64,000 nt of DNA from Pseudoxanthomonas beigongshangi (GCF_016820515.1 NZ_JADHDV010000008.1:62001-126000); one strand, 5' to 3'. Shown: positions 1 to 9,386, counted from the first letter of the stretch. Program-made: numbers and translations. The notes: generated from the letters alone by a model not told the origin.

Positions 1-2
1 TC

Positions 3-590
3 CGCAGTTGGCTGAGGGACAATGGCGCCGGATTGATTGGTGGCGTCGCGCTGGGACTGGCGGTGATTTTCGGCGGCCAGTGGTGGCAGAAGAACCGCCA
101 GCAGCAGGACGAGCAGGCCAACCTGAATTACGAGAAGGCGATCGACGGCATTGCCGCCAACGATCTGAAGAAGGCCGAAGCGGCGGTCGCCTCGCTGGGC
201 GGCAAGGACGGGGTCTATGGCGACCTGGCCGCGCTGCAGCTGGCCAAGGCCCAGGTGGACGCCGGACAACGCGATGCCGCCATCACCACGTTGCGGGCGA
301 TCCAGGCCGATTCCTCCCTTCATGCCATTGTCCAGCAGCGGCTGGCGCGACTGCTGGTGGACGCCGGCAAGCACGATGAGGCCTTGAAGCTGCTGGCCGA
401 TGCCAAGGATTCGACCAGCCTGGAGATCCGTGGCGACGCGCTGATGGCCGGCGGCAAGCAGGCCGAGGCGCGCGATGCCTATACCAAGGCGCTGACCAGT
501 CTCGACGTGGCCTCGCCGCAGCGCCGCCTGGTGGAACTGAAACTGACCGACGCGGGCGGCACTCCGCCGAAGACCGGAGAGTCTGCATGA
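3..590 (+). CDS. yfgM: YfgM-type ancillary SecYEG translocon subunit (5' end cut by window)
   Basis: The reading frame is open from base 3, so the true start lies upstream of the window. The visible 195 residues begin with one hydrophobic helix (about residues 10-30 of the visible part) followed by an alanine-rich helical region with TPR-like repeats. This is the layout of YfgM, an inner-membrane protein with a periplasmic TPR domain that associates with the SecYEG translocon and periplasmic chaperones. Its stop overlaps the bamB start by 4 bp, and yfgM-bamB-der is a conserved gene order in gammaproteobacteria, which supports the call. An internal TTG at 33 could be mistaken for the start, but it would remove the residues before the membrane helix. 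Confidence 0.85.
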   Translation, partial: RSWLRDNGAGLIGGVALGLAVIFGGQWWQKNRQQQDEQANLNYEKAIDGIAANDLKKAEAAVASLGGKDGVYGDLAALQLAKAQVDAGQRDAAITTLRAIQADSSLHAIVQQRLARLLVDAGKHDEALKLLADAKDSTSLEIRGDALMAGGKQAEARDAYTKALTSLDVASPQRRLVELKLTDAGGTPPKTGESA

Positions 591-1912
591 TGGCGAGGAA
601 CGCAACGGGCAAGCGGTTGCTGGCGGTGGCGGCACTGGTGCTGGTCCTGTCGGGCTGCAGCACCATCAAGGGCTGGTTCGGCGGAAACAAGAAGGACGAG
701 AAGCCGACCGAGCCGGCCGAACTGGTCGAGTTCACCCCGTCGGTGGAAGTGACCAAGGTCTGGAGCGCCAACGTGGGCAAGGGCGAGGATCGCTTGGGCC
801 TGCAGCAGGCACCCGTGGTCGCCGATGGCCGGGTATATGCGGCCGCCGTCGAAGGCGGCGTGCGTGCGCTCGACCTGCAGACCGGCAAGGAAGTCTGGCA
901 TTTCAAGCCGGAGAAGACCCGGGCCGGCGATGCCGCCCAGCCCGATCAGGTCGCCGAGGAACCGGCGCAGGGCGAAGAGGAAACCAAGGCCGCCAAGCGC
1001 GCCCGCAAGGAAGCCGCCAAGCTGGCCAAGAAGGCGGCCAAGCGCAAGATCGAATGGCGCTTCTCCGGCGGTCCCGGCGCGGGCGACGGACTGGTCGTGA
1101 TCGGCACGCTGGACGGCCGCGTGATCGCGCTGGACGCCAGCAACGGCACCGAGAAGTGGCGCGCCAAGGTGCCCAACGAGGTCATCACGGCACCGGCGAT
1201 CGGCCAGGGCTATGTGCTGGTGCGCACCAATGACGGCCGGGTGAGCGCGTTCGACGCCGCCAGCGGCGAACGCCGCTGGTTCTGGACCAGCGAACTGCCC
1301 AGCCTGACCGTGCGTGGCAATGCGCCGGTGACGCTGGGGCCGGGCGTGGTGTTCGTCGGCAACGACGACGGCACGGTCGCGGCGCTGTCGCTGCGTGATG
1401 GTCGCCAGGTCTGGAGCCAGACCGTGGGCAGCCCGGATGGTCGCAGCGAGCTGGATCGCATGGCGGACGTCGACGGTCCGCCGGTACTGGACGGCACCAC
1501 CCTGTTCGCCACCAGCTACAAGAAGGAAACCGTCGCCATCGAGGGTCCCAGCGGGCGGCCGCTGTGGCAGCGTGACAACGGTGGCCCGGGTGGCCTGGGC
1601 GTGACCAGCAGCCATGTCGTGGTCGCCGATCAGGGCGGCACGGTGTGGGGCCTGGACCGCTACAGCGGCAACGCCACCTGGTCCAACCCGAAAATGCTCC
1701 GTCGCTCGCTGACCGCGCCGTCGATTCATGGCGACTTTGCGGTGGTGGGTGATTTCGACGGCTACGTGCATTGGCTGAAGCTCGACAATGGCGAGGAAGC
1801 CGCGCGCGCGCGCGCCGGCGGCAAGGCCATCCGCGCCAAGCCGGTGGTGGCCGACGGCATCCTGCTCATCCAGAACGTCGAGGGCGAGCTGACCGCGTTC
1901 CGCTTCAAGTAA
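587..1912 (+). CDS. bamB: Outer membrane assembly lipoprotein BamB
   Basis: BamB is the beta-propeller lipoprotein of the BAM complex that inserts outer membrane proteins. The 441-residue product begins with a lipoprotein signal peptide with lipobox LSGC (Cys24) and continues with repeated PQQ-type beta-propeller blades (for example around ALDLQTGKEVWHF and ALDASNGTEKWRA). The start overlaps the yfgM stop (ATGA). A second ATG directly follows the first, so the protein may be one residue shorter. Odd feature: a Lys/Glu/Ala-rich segment at about residues 108-154, predicted to be a charged helix, interrupts an early blade. It is absent from the textbook E. coli protein and makes this one longer (441 versus about 390 residues). 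Confidence 0.95.
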   Translation: MMARNATGKRLLAVAALVLVLSGCSTIKGWFGGNKKDEKPTEPAELVEFTPSVEVTKVWSANVGKGEDRLGLQQAPVVADGRVYAAAVEGGVRALDLQTGKEVWHFKPEKTRAGDAAQPDQVAEEPAQGEEETKAAKRARKEAAKLAKKAAKRKIEWRFSGGPGAGDGLVVIGTLDGRVIALDASNGTEKWRAKVPNEVITAPAIGQGYVLVRTNDGRVSAFDAASGERRWFWTSELPSLTVRGNAPVTLGPGVVFVGNDDGTVAALSLRDGRQVWSQTVGSPDGRSELDRMADVDGPPVLDGTTLFATSYKKETVAIEGPSGRPLWQRDNGGPGGLGVTSSHVVVADQGGTVWGLDRYSGNATWSNPKMLRRSLTAPSIHGDFAVVGDFDGYVHWLKLDNGEEAARARAGGKAIRAKPVVADGILLIQNVEGELTAFRFK

Positions 1913-1987
1913 GCCCCAGCGCGGTGCCGAACCAGGGCGGTCCGGAGCGAATGCACCGGGCCGCTTTCCGTTTACGAGTTCCCTTTT

Positions 1988-2022
1988 CCGGGCCGGCTCG
2001 GCATCATGCGGAACCGGCCCGG
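1988..2022 (+). terminator. Hairpin between bamB and der
   Basis: CCGGGCCGG (1988-1996) and CCGGCCCGG (2014-2022) form a perfect 9-bp stem with a 17-nt loop in the bamB-der gap. No T-run follows, so this may be a weak or Rho-assisted terminator, an attenuator, or a processing site rather than a strong intrinsic terminator. Confidence 0.45.
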
Positions 2023-2098
2023 CAGGAGCCGGAAGGCTTCGGCCCCGCCGCCCTTCATCCCCGTATTCCTGCCTTCCCATCCTTTTCCGGTTCAATCC

Positions 2099-3499
2099 AT
2101 GCTTCCGCTCGTCGCCCTGGTGGGCCGTCCCAATGTCGGTAAATCGACGCTGTTCAATGCGCTGACCCGCAGTCGCGACGCCCTGGTCCACGACCAGCCG
2201 GGCGTGACCCGCGACCGCCACTACGGCGTCTGCCGACCCGATGCGGAGCAGTCCTTCGTGGTGGTCGATACCGGCGGCATCGCCGGTGAGGAAGAAGGCC
2301 TGGCCGGAGCGACCGCGCGGCAGGCGCGCGCGGCGGCCGAGGAGGCGGATCTGGTGCTTTTCATTGTCGATGGCCGCGAGGGGCCGTCGGCGCTGGACGA
2401 TGACATCCTGCGCTGGTTGCGCAAGGCGGCACGGCCGACCCTGCTGATAATCAACAAGATCGACGGTGTGGACGAACCCGGTGCGCGCGCCGAGTTCGCC
2501 CGCTACGGCTTCGATGACGTGATGACGATCTCCGCCGCGCACCGGCAGGGCATCGATGATCTGCTCGAACACGTGCTGGAGCGATTGCCGGAAGAGGGCG
2601 AAGCCGAAACCCTCGACAACGATCCCAACCGGATGCGGGTGGCGTTCGTTGGCCGTCCCAACGTGGGCAAGTCGACCCTGGTCAACCGCCTGCTGGGCGA
2701 GGAGCGGATGATCGCTTCCGAGGTCCCGGGGACCACCCGCGATTCGATCGCGGTGGACCTGGAGCGCGACGGGCGCCAGTACCGGTTGGTGGACACCGCC
2801 GGCCTGCGCCGCAAGTCGCGCGTCGACGAGGCGGTCGAGAAGTTCAGCGTGGTCAAGACCTTGCAGGCCATCGAGCAGTGCCAGGTCGCGGTGCTCCTGC
2901 TGGACGCCAGCGAAGGCGTCACCGATCAGGATGCCAGCGTGCTGGGCGCCATCCTCGACGCCGGCCGCGCGCTGGTGGTGGCGATCAATAAATGGGACGG
3001 GCTGACCACCTACCAGCGCGAGCAGGCCGAAGCCCTGCTGTCGCGCAAGCTGAATTTCGTCGAATGGGCCGAGGCGGTGCGCATTTCCGCCAAGCACGGT
3101 TCCGGCCTGCGCGAACTGTTCCGCGCCGTCCATCGCGCGCATGCCTCGGCCACCCGCGAATTCGCCACCAGCGAGATCAACAAGGCGCTGGAGGTGGCAT
3201 ACGAGTCCAATCCGCCGCCGAGCATCCGCGGCCATGTCTCCAAGCTGCGCTACGTGCATCCGGGCGGCAGCAATCCGCCGACCTTCGTCGTCCACGGCAC
3301 CCGCCTGAAGGTGTTGCCGGATTCGTACAAGCGCTATCTGGAGAACTTCTTCCGCAAACGCTTCAAGCTGGTCGGCACGCCGGTGCGGTTCGTGTTCAAG
3401 GAAGGCACCAACCCTTACGAGGGCAAGAAGAACGAGCTGACCGATCGCCAGATCGCGCGCAAGCGCCGGTTGATCCGGCACGTCAAGCGCGGCAAGTAG
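2099..3499 (+). CDS. der: Ribosome biogenesis GTPase Der (EngA)
   Basis: Der is a double-GTPase needed for 50S ribosomal subunit maturation. Two tandem G domains are visible: the P-loop GRPNVGKS occurs near residue 9 and again near residue 184, each followed by a DTGG or DTAG switch motif and an NKxD motif (NKID, NKWD). A C-terminal KH-like domain ends in a basic tail. The reading frame is open further upstream to 2006, but that extension is proline/arginine-rich and unlike the family. The ATG at 2099 gives [16 protein letters not shown] and 466 residues, the usual length. It follows bamB as in related genomes. Confidence 0.96.
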   Translation: MLPLVALVGRPNVGKSTLFNALTRSRDALVHDQPGVTRDRHYGVCRPDAEQSFVVVDTGGIAGEEEGLAGATARQARAAAEEADLVLFIVDGREGPSALDDDILRWLRKAARPTLLIINKIDGVDEPGARAEFARYGFDDVMTISAAHRQGIDDLLEHVLERLPEEGEAETLDNDPNRMRVAFVGRPNVGKSTLVNRLLGEERMIASEVPGTTRDSIAVDLERDGRQYRLVDTAGLRRKSRVDEAVEKFSVVKTLQAIEQCQVAVLLLDASEGVTDQDASVLGAILDAGRALVVAINKWDGLTTYQREQAEALLSRKLNFVEWAEAVRISAKHGSGLRELFRAVHRAHASATREFATSEINKALEVAYESNPPPSIRGHVSKLRYVHPGGSNPPTFVVHGTRLKVLPDSYKRYLENFFRKRFKLVGTPVRFVFKEGTNPYEGKKNELTDRQIARKRRLIRHVKRGK

Positions 3500-3511
3500 G
3501 CCATTCCCGGC

Positions 3512-4738
3512 ATGCCTGCGGACATTCCCGGCCGGCTCGCGTTCGATGAAGCGCTGGCGATCGTCCGCACGGTGGCCATGGCGCGTGCGCTCGGGGCCGA
3601 ACGCGTCCCGGTCCGCCGCGCCGAAGGCCGGATCCTGGCGGAACCCATCACCGCGCCCATCGCGCTGCCGCCATTCGACAACAGCCGGATGGACGGATTC
3701 GCGCTGCGTCATGCCGATCTTGCCGGCACCGGACAGCCGCCGCGCCTGCGCATCGCCGGCGAACAATACGCCGGTGCCGGCCTGGGTGATGCGGCGATCG
3801 CCGCGGGCACCTGCGTCCGCATCACCACTGGCGCGGCGCTGCCGGCCGGCGCGGACACGGTCGTCATCAAGGAAGATGTCCGTGAGGACGGCGGGTGGAT
3901 TGAACTGGCGGATGTGCCGGTCGTGGGAGCGGACATCCGGCGCGCGGGCGAGGATGTCGCGGCCGGCGAACCGATCCTGGCCGCGGGACAGGTGCTGAGC
4001 CCGGTCCGGGCCAGCCTGCTGGCGGCCCTGGGCATCGCGGATGTCGCGGTGAGGCGACGGCCGACGGTGGCGGTGTTCACCACCGGCGATGAACTGGTCG
4101 AACCGGGGATGCCGCTGCCGCCGGGGCGCATCTACAACAGCAATCGCGAACTGCTGATGGGATTGCTCCGTCAGCAAGGACTCGAACCGACCGCGTGGCC
4201 GACCCTGCCGGACGACCCCGAACGGGTCCGCAGCCAGTTGGAAGACGCCGCGTCGGCATTCGATGTCGTGCTGACCTGCGGCGGTGTTTCCGCCGGCGAG
4301 AAGGATTTCCTGCCCGGTTTCCTCGCCGGCAGCGGACGGATCCATTTCTGGAGGGTGCGGATGAAGCCGGGCATGCCGGTCCTGTTCGGCGAACGGGAAC
4401 AGGCGGTATTCCTGTCGTTGCCGGGCAATCCGGTCTCGGTGCTGGCGACCTTCCTTGCGCTGGGCGTTCCGCTGCTGGACGGCCTGCAAGGTCGAAGCGA
4501 AGCCCGGCCACGCTGGCATGCGCGACTGGCCGCGCCCTGGCGGAAAAACCACGTTCGCCACGAGTTCCTGCGAGGCCGGCTGCAACCGGATGCGGATGGG
4601 GTGCTGCGCGTGGTTCCGAACGCCGCCGATGCCTCGCATCGACTGCGCGGCGCCGCCGACAGCAACGCGCTGATCGTGCTGCCGGAAGGCGAGCGCGAGT
4701 ACGCCGTGGACGACGTGGTGGAAATCCTGCCGTACTGA
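3512..4738 (+). CDS. moeA: Molybdopterin molybdenumtransferase MoeA
   Basis: MoeA inserts molybdate into adenylylated molybdopterin, the last step of molybdenum cofactor synthesis. The 408-residue protein has the expected order: N-terminal extended domain, substrate-binding segment TGAALPAGADTVV, a MogA-like domain with TCGGVSAGEKDF and LPGNPVS, then a C-terminal beta-barrel domain. It starts 12 bp after der. A second cofactor gene, a MoeB fusion, follows after a 44-bp gap, so the two are probably co-expressed. No other moa/mob genes are visible here. Confidence 0.95.
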   Translation: MPADIPGRLAFDEALAIVRTVAMARALGAERVPVRRAEGRILAEPITAPIALPPFDNSRMDGFALRHADLAGTGQPPRLRIAGEQYAGAGLGDAAIAAGTCVRITTGAALPAGADTVVIKEDVREDGGWIELADVPVVGADIRRAGEDVAAGEPILAAGQVLSPVRASLLAALGIADVAVRRRPTVAVFTTGDELVEPGMPLPPGRIYNSNRELLMGLLRQQGLEPTAWPTLPDDPERVRSQLEDAASAFDVVLTCGGVSAGEKDFLPGFLAGSGRIHFWRVRMKPGMPVLFGEREQAVFLSLPGNPVSVLATFLALGVPLLDGLQGRSEARPRWHARLAAPWRKNHVRHEFLRGRLQPDADGVLRVVPNAADASHRLRGAADSNALIVLPEGEREYAVDDVVEILPY

Positions 4739-4782
4739 CCGGCGCGGACGCCGGAGTCGGCGAACTGCGCGATAATCCGCGC

Positions 4783-5919
4783 ATGGACATCCGTGAAATC
4801 ACCCCGGCACAGGTGCGCGAACATCTGTCCCACGGCGCCGTCTTCATCGACGTGCGCGAGGAACACGAGCGGGTGGGCGGCCAGGCCGAAGGCGCCATCG
4901 GCCTGGCCAAGGGCGACCTGCTGGCCGACCCGTCCCGCCATCTTCCCGATCCGCAACGCGAGGTCGTGCTGATCTGCCAGCGCGGCGGCCGCTCGATGGA
5001 TGCGGCCAGGTCGTTGCAGGCAGCCGGCTACGCGCGATTGCTGTCGGTCGCCGGCGGAACCGGGCGCTGGATCGCCGATGGGTTGCCGGTGGTCAAGCCG
5101 CAACTCGACGCGGAAGCCGCCGATTTCTACGACCGCTACTCGCGCCACCTGCTGTTGCCGGAAGTCGGGGTGGAAGGGCAGCGTCGCCTGCGCGAGGCGC
5201 GGGTACTGATGATCGGGGCCGGGGGCCTGGGCTCGCCGGCCGGTTATTACCTGGCCGCGGCCGGCATCGGCCACCTGCGCATCGCCGACGATGACGTCGT
5301 CGATCGCAGCAACCTGCAGCGGCAGATTCTCCATACCGAGGCGCGCATCGGCCAGGCCAAGGTCGATTCCGCGCAGGTCACGCTCAACGCGCTCAATCCC
5401 GGCACCCGGATTGAAGCGGTGCAGGAACGGGTCACTTCGGCCAACGTCGAGCGCCTGCTGGAAGGCGTGGATGTGGTGTTGGACGGCGCCGACAACTTCC
5501 CGGTGCGCTATCTGCTCAACGACGCCTGCGTGAAGCTGGGCAAGCCGCTCGTCTACGGCGCGGTGCAGCGTTTCGAGGGGCAGGTGAGCGTGTTCGATGC
5601 GGGCCGCCATCGCGGACAGGCGCCGTGCTACCGCTGCCTGTTCCCGGAACCGCCACCGCCGGAATTCGCCCCCAACTGCGCCGAGGCCGGCGTGCTCGGC
5701 GTCCTGCCGGGGGTCATCGGACTGCTCCAGGCCACCGAGGTGATCAAGCTGCTGCTGGGCGCGGGCGAACCGCTGAGCGGGCGGCTGCTGCATTTCGATG
5801 CGCTCGGCATGCGGTTCCGCGAGACCCGTCTGCGCGCCGATCCGCATTGCCCGGTCTGTGCGCCCGGCGTGGCGTTCCCCGGCTACATCGACTACGCCAG
5901 GTTCTGCGGGGTGGGGTGA
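4783..5919 (+). CDS. moeB: MoeB/ThiF adenylyltransferase with N-terminal rhodanese domain
   Basis: MoeB adenylates the C-terminus of MoaD (the sulfur carrier of molybdopterin synthase), and ThiF relatives do the same for ThiS. The 378-residue protein carries a rhodanese domain first (about residues 1-105) with candidate catalytic Cys65 in LICQRGGRS. The E1-like domain follows, with nucleotide loop GAGGLGSP near residue 146, a conserved cysteine in NCAEAGVLG, and two zinc-type CxxC pairs (CYRC and CPVC). Rhodanese domains are more often C-terminal in this family (as in human MOCS3); the N-terminal order here implies that sulfur transfer and adenylation are on one chain. The ATG at 4783 is chosen because upstream sequence in frame belongs to the moeA region. 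Whether it serves MoaD, ThiS or both is not decidable here. Confidence 0.9.
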   Translation: MDIREITPAQVREHLSHGAVFIDVREEHERVGGQAEGAIGLAKGDLLADPSRHLPDPQREVVLICQRGGRSMDAARSLQAAGYARLLSVAGGTGRWIADGLPVVKPQLDAEAADFYDRYSRHLLLPEVGVEGQRRLREARVLMIGAGGLGSPAGYYLAAAGIGHLRIADDDVVDRSNLQRQILHTEARIGQAKVDSAQVTLNALNPGTRIEAVQERVTSANVERLLEGVDVVLDGADNFPVRYLLNDACVKLGKPLVYGAVQRFEGQVSVFDAGRHRGQAPCYRCLFPEPPPPEFAPNCAEAGVLGVLPGVIGLLQATEVIKLLLGAGEPLSGRLLHFDALGMRFRETRLRADPHCPVCAPGVAFPGYIDYARFCGVG

Positions 5920-5956
5920 CCGCGCACCACCCAGATAGCGCGGTGGCGCCGCGGGT

Positions 5957-6889
5957 TCAACGGGTGTAACCGGAAGAGGAGGGCGGCTGGGCATGCGGCG
6001 AAATCTGCGACTCCAGCCAGTCGACGAACAGCCGCAGCAGCCGTGACTGGCGCCGGCGCGGGGGATACAGCACCGCGATCGGCAGGCTGGGCGGCTGGAA
6101 GCCGGGGATGAGGATTTCCCGCAGTTCGCCGCGCGCAATCAGGTGCGCCACGTCGTAGCGCGGTACCTGGATGACGCCCAGCCCGGCCAGGCAGCAGGCG
6201 ATGTAAGCCTCCGCGTTGCTCACCGCGACGCGTCCATGCATGGCCAGTTCGTGCATGCGACCGTGCCGGTCGTCGAGGTACTCCCAGAGCTCCGGCTTGC
6301 CCGCGGCGACGCGGCCGAAATGGACCGCGGGCAACAGGGCCAGTCCTGGCAGATCGGTGGGCATGCCGTGTTCGGCCAGCAACGCGGGGCTGGCGCAGGT
6401 GGTCTGCGGCAACCGACCCAGTGGGCGGCTGGCCAGATCCTGCTCGCCTGATTCGCCCACCCGCAGCACGCAGTCGATGCCTTCCTCCAGCAGATCGCTG
6501 AACTTGTCAGTGCTGCCCAGCTCCAGGCGGACATCCGGGTAGCGGCGCAGGAAGTCGGGCAGCGCCGGCGCAATGAGGCGGCGGGCGATGCGCGCCGGCA
6601 CCTCCACCCGCAGCAGCCCTTCGGGCGGCTGTTCGGCGCGGAACAGGCCATCGACCTCGGTGGCTTCCGAGAGCAGGCGGCCGGCGCGTTCGTACAGCAG
6701 TTCGCCCTCGCCGGTCAGGCGGACCCGGCGGGTGGTGCGCTGGAACAGGCCCACGCCCAGCCGCTCCTCCAGTTTCTGGATGGCGGCGGACACCGAAGAG
6801 GTCGCCAGGCCCAGGCCGTCAGCGGCGCGGGTGAAGCTGCCGGTCTCGGCCACGCGCTGGAAGATCGCCAGGGATTGGAGCAGGTCCAT
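5957..6889 (-). CDS. LysR-family transcriptional regulator
   Basis: A typical 310-residue LysR-type regulator: N-terminal winged helix-turn-helix (residues 1-60, MDLLQSLAIFQRVAETGSF onward) and a C-terminal effector-binding domain. The frame is open further upstream to 6979, but ATG at 6889 gives the canonical family N-terminus. It is divergently transcribed from the SDR gene at 6994, with a 104-bp shared intergenic region holding a LysR-box-like dyad. By the usual LysR logic it probably controls that SDR gene and itself. The effector is unknown. Confidence 0.92.
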   Translation of the reverse strand: MDLLQSLAIFQRVAETGSFTRAADGLGLATSSVSAAIQKLEERLGVGLFQRTTRRVRLTGEGELLYERAGRLLSEATEVDGLFRAEQPPEGLLRVEVPARIARRLIAPALPDFLRRYPDVRLELGSTDKFSDLLEEGIDCVLRVGESGEQDLASRPLGRLPQTTCASPALLAEHGMPTDLPGLALLPAVHFGRVAAGKPELWEYLDDRHGRMHELAMHGRVAVSNAEAYIACCLAGLGVIQVPRYDVAHLIARGELREILIPGFQPPSLPIAVLYPPRRRQSRLLRLFVDWLESQISPHAQPPSSSGYTR

Positions 6890-6930
6890 GATCGATTGTT
6901 CGGTCGCGCCGAAAAGACTTTGAGATTCCG

Positions 6931-6945
6931 CTCTGTTTATCAGAG
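6931..6945. promoter_or_regulatory. Candidate LysR box between regulator and SDR
   Basis: CTCTG-TTTAT-CAGAG is a perfect 5-bp dyad with a 5-nt spacer that also contains the LysR consensus T-N11-A (T6932 and A6944). It lies in the divergent intergenic region, 42 bp from the regulator start and 48 bp from the SDR start, which is where a LysR-type regulator normally binds. Confidence 0.5.
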
Positions 6946-6993
6946 AAATCCGAGAATTCAAACTGCCGGCTCCCCTCACTCCTGGAGCACGTC

Positions 6994-7764
6994 ATGAGCC
7001 ATTCCCTGCAAGGCAAGGTCGCCGTGATCGCCGGCGGCGGCAAGAACCTGGGCGCCCTGATTGCCCGCCAGTTCGCGGAAGCGGGCGCAGCGGGCATCGT
7101 CATCCACTACAACAGCGATGCTTCCCGCGCCGACGCCGAGCGCACGGCCAACGAGCTGAAAGCCGGCGGCACCGATGCCATCCTGTTCCAGGGCGATCTG
7201 TCGGTGGTCGGCAACAATGTCGAACTGTTCGAGCGCGCCGTGCAGCACTTCGGTCGCGCGGACATCGCGGTCAATACCGCTGGCGTGGTCATCAAGAAGC
7301 CGATCCTGGAGGTCACGGAAGACGACTACGACCGCAGTTTCGCCGCCAACTCGAAAGCGGCCTTCTTCTTCATCCAGCAGGCCGGCAAGTCGCTGTCGGA
7401 CGGCGGCAAGATCGTCACCATCGTCAGTTCGTTGCTGGCCGCCTATACCCCGTTCTATGCGGTCTATCCGGGCAGCAAGGCGCCGGTGGAACACTACACC
7501 CGCGCCGCCTCCAAGGAATTCGGCGCACGCGGCATCTCGGTGAACGCGATCGGCCCGGGACCGATGGACACGCCGTTCTTCTACGGCCAGGAAACCGCCG
7601 AGTCCACCGCCTATCACAGCACCGCGGCGGCGCTCAGCGCCTACTCGAAGAAGGGCCTGACCGATATCGGGGACATCGCTCCGATCGTGCGCTTCCTGGT
7701 CACCGACGGCTGGTGGATCACCGGCCAGACGATCTTCGCCAACGGCGGCTACACCACGCGTTGA
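6994..7764 (+). CDS. Short-chain dehydrogenase/reductase
   Basis: A 256-residue classical SDR. The NAD(P)-binding region near residues 8-20 reads VAVIAGGGKNLG, a GxxxGxG-like variant with GGGKNLG. The structural NTAG motif is present, followed by a catalytic Ser (IVSS) and Tyr-Lys pair in YPGSK. The C-terminal ITGQTIFANGG is typical of the family. The conserved first glycine motif is slightly unusual. Divergence from a LysR regulator suggests inducible expression. The substrate cannot be told from the sequence; general reductase or dehydrogenase is as far as the evidence goes. Confidence 0.9.
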   Translation: MSHSLQGKVAVIAGGGKNLGALIARQFAEAGAAGIVIHYNSDASRADAERTANELKAGGTDAILFQGDLSVVGNNVELFERAVQHFGRADIAVNTAGVVIKKPILEVTEDDYDRSFAANSKAAFFFIQQAGKSLSDGGKIVTIVSSLLAAYTPFYAVYPGSKAPVEHYTRAASKEFGARGISVNAIGPGPMDTPFFYGQETAESTAYHSTAAALSAYSKKGLTDIGDIAPIVRFLVTDGWWITGQTIFANGGYTTR

Positions 7765-7772
7765 CGCGCCGA

Positions 7773-7813
7773 CAAGGTCCGCCGCCCCGGCCGTGGCGCG
7801 GCGGTGGACCTTG
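7773..7813 (+). terminator. Long hairpin after the SDR gene
   Basis: Bases 7773-7786 and 7800-7813 form a 14-bp stem with one G-T mismatch and a 13-nt GC-rich loop, starting 9 bp after the SDR stop. It is the likely transcription end of that gene, although no clear T-run follows. Confidence 0.5.
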
Positions 7814-7888
7814 GGTTATGTTCGCGCCGTGGGGGCCTGGCGGACGCCACGGCCGGTCACGGCAATCTCCACTTCGAAGGGGAACGGG

Positions 7889-8140
7889 ATGCGTACGCTG
7901 ATCCTGATCGTGCTGGGACTGGTGCTGGCCACGTTGGCCATGCATTTCGCGCCGACCGCCAAGCGGGGGCTGTGGGCCGGCGGTTTCGCGCTGGCCTGGC
8001 TGGGCGTGGTGGGCTGGAACCTGCGCACCGGCCTGTCGCATGGCTACTCGCTGGGCGAGGAACTGCCCATCCAGTTGCTCATCTATGCCGTGCCCGTCGC
8101 CGCGGCACTGGCGTGGTGGCTGCGCACGCGTCCCCACTGA
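7889..8140 (+). CDS. Small hypothetical membrane protein
   Basis: An 83-residue protein with three hydrophobic stretches: residues 2-20, 28-46 and 63-79, separated by short charged or polar loops. The family is not recognised. The frame extends upstream to 7793, but the ATG at 7889 follows a purine-rich GAAGGGGAACGGG and directly starts a membrane helix, so it is preferred. It ends 20 bp before the LtrA-family gene and may be co-transcribed with it. Confidence 0.6.
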   Translation: MRTLILIVLGLVLATLAMHFAPTAKRGLWAGGFALAWLGVVGWNLRTGLSHGYSLGEELPIQLLIYAVPVAAALAWWLRTRPH

Positions 8141-8160
8141 ACCCATCGAGGCCGCGCCGC

Positions 8161-9357
8161 ATGGAAACGAACGGGTCATGGCTGCGCACGCGTGGCCAGC
8201 GGGACAGCGGCAAGGTCTCGATGACCGAACTGTTCTTCGATCTGGTGTTCGTGTTCGCGGTGACCCAGCTGTCGCACACCCTGCTCGAGCATCTGGATCT
8301 GGGCGGGTTCCTGCGGACGTCGGTGCTGTTCCTGGCGGTCTGGTGGCTGTGGATCTTCACTTCGTGGTGCACCAACTGGCTGAATCCGGATACGACCGCG
8401 GTGCGGTTGTTGCTGTTCGCGCTGATGCTGGGCGGGCTGGTGCTGTCCTCGTCGATTCCGCAGGCATTCGGCGCGGCGGGGCTGGCGTTCGGACTGCTGT
8501 TCGCGATCATGCAGGTGGGACGCTCGCTGTTCATGGTGCGCGCCTTTCGCGGACACCGGGAGCAACGCGACAACTTCCTGCGGGTAGCCTTGTGGCTGCT
8601 GGTGTCGGGGGCGTTCTGGCTCGCCGGCGGCTTGATGGAGGGACAGGCGCGCGTGCTTTGCTGGTGCGTCGCGCTGGGCATCGAATACGTTTCGCCCGCG
8701 CTTTACTTCCGGGTTCCCGGACTCGGTCGCTCCCGGACCAGCGACTGGAACGTCGACGGCGCGCACCTGGCCGAACGCTGCATGCTGTTCGTGATCATCG
8801 CGCTCGGTGAATCGCTGCTGGTCACCGGCGCCACCTTCTCGCAACTGGCGTGGACGCCGCCGACGATGGCGGCCTTCCTGGCCGCGTTCCTCGGCAGCGT
8901 GGCCATGTGGTGGATCTATTTCGACTCGGGCGCCGAACACGGCAGCCATCGCATCGCCGGTTCCGACGATCCGGGCCGGATCGCGCGGATCGCCTATACC
9001 TACGTGCATCTGCTGATCGTCGCCGGCATCATCGTGTGCGCGGTGGCCGACGAACTGGTGCTGATGCATCCGGATCACGCCACCCCGGCGGGCGTCGTCG
9101 CCATCCTCGGCGGACCCGCGCTGTACCTGGCCGGCAACGCGCTGTTCAAGTGGCTGACCTGGGACCGGCGCTTCCCGCCGCTGTCGCACCTGGCCGGACT
9201 CGTCCTGCTGGCGTTGATGGCCGGTTGGGCGGTGTGGGCGCATCCCTCTGCGCTGGCGCTGGGCATCGGCACCACGGCGGTGATAGTGATCGTGGCGGTA
9301 TGGGAGACGCGTGCGTTGCGCCGGGGCAGGGCGGCCACGCCTATCGCGGGATCCTGA
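8161..9357 (+). CDS. Low temperature requirement protein A (LtrA) family membrane protein
   Basis: A 398-residue polytopic membrane protein with about ten hydrophobic segments. The N-terminal signature MTELFFDLVFVFAVTQLSH and the later AERCMLFVIIALGESLL segment are hallmarks of the LtrA family, named from a Listeria gene needed for growth in the cold. The biochemical function of the family is unknown. The start ATG at 8161 is chosen because in-frame sequence upstream overlaps the preceding small gene. Residues 365-398 end in a basic cytoplasmic tail. Confidence 0.88.
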   Translation: METNGSWLRTRGQRDSGKVSMTELFFDLVFVFAVTQLSHTLLEHLDLGGFLRTSVLFLAVWWLWIFTSWCTNWLNPDTTAVRLLLFALMLGGLVLSSSIPQAFGAAGLAFGLLFAIMQVGRSLFMVRAFRGHREQRDNFLRVALWLLVSGAFWLAGGLMEGQARVLCWCVALGIEYVSPALYFRVPGLGRSRTSDWNVDGAHLAERCMLFVIIALGESLLVTGATFSQLAWTPPTMAAFLAAFLGSVAMWWIYFDSGAEHGSHRIAGSDDPGRIARIAYTYVHLLIVAGIIVCAVADELVLMHPDHATPAGVVAILGGPALYLAGNALFKWLTWDRRFPPLSHLAGLVLLALMAGWAVWAHPSALALGIGTTAVIVIVAVWETRALRRGRAATPIAGS

Positions 9358-9386
9358 TTCGGCGGAGTGCGGCTAGACTGGCGCAC

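Noticed and set aside
479-4639. A very long minus-strand open frame (1386 codons) opposite bamB, der and moeA
   Set aside because: It is antisense to three well-supported genes, has a composition dominated by Arg/Gly/Ala, no family-like sequence and no ribosome site. It is a GC-rich shadow frame.
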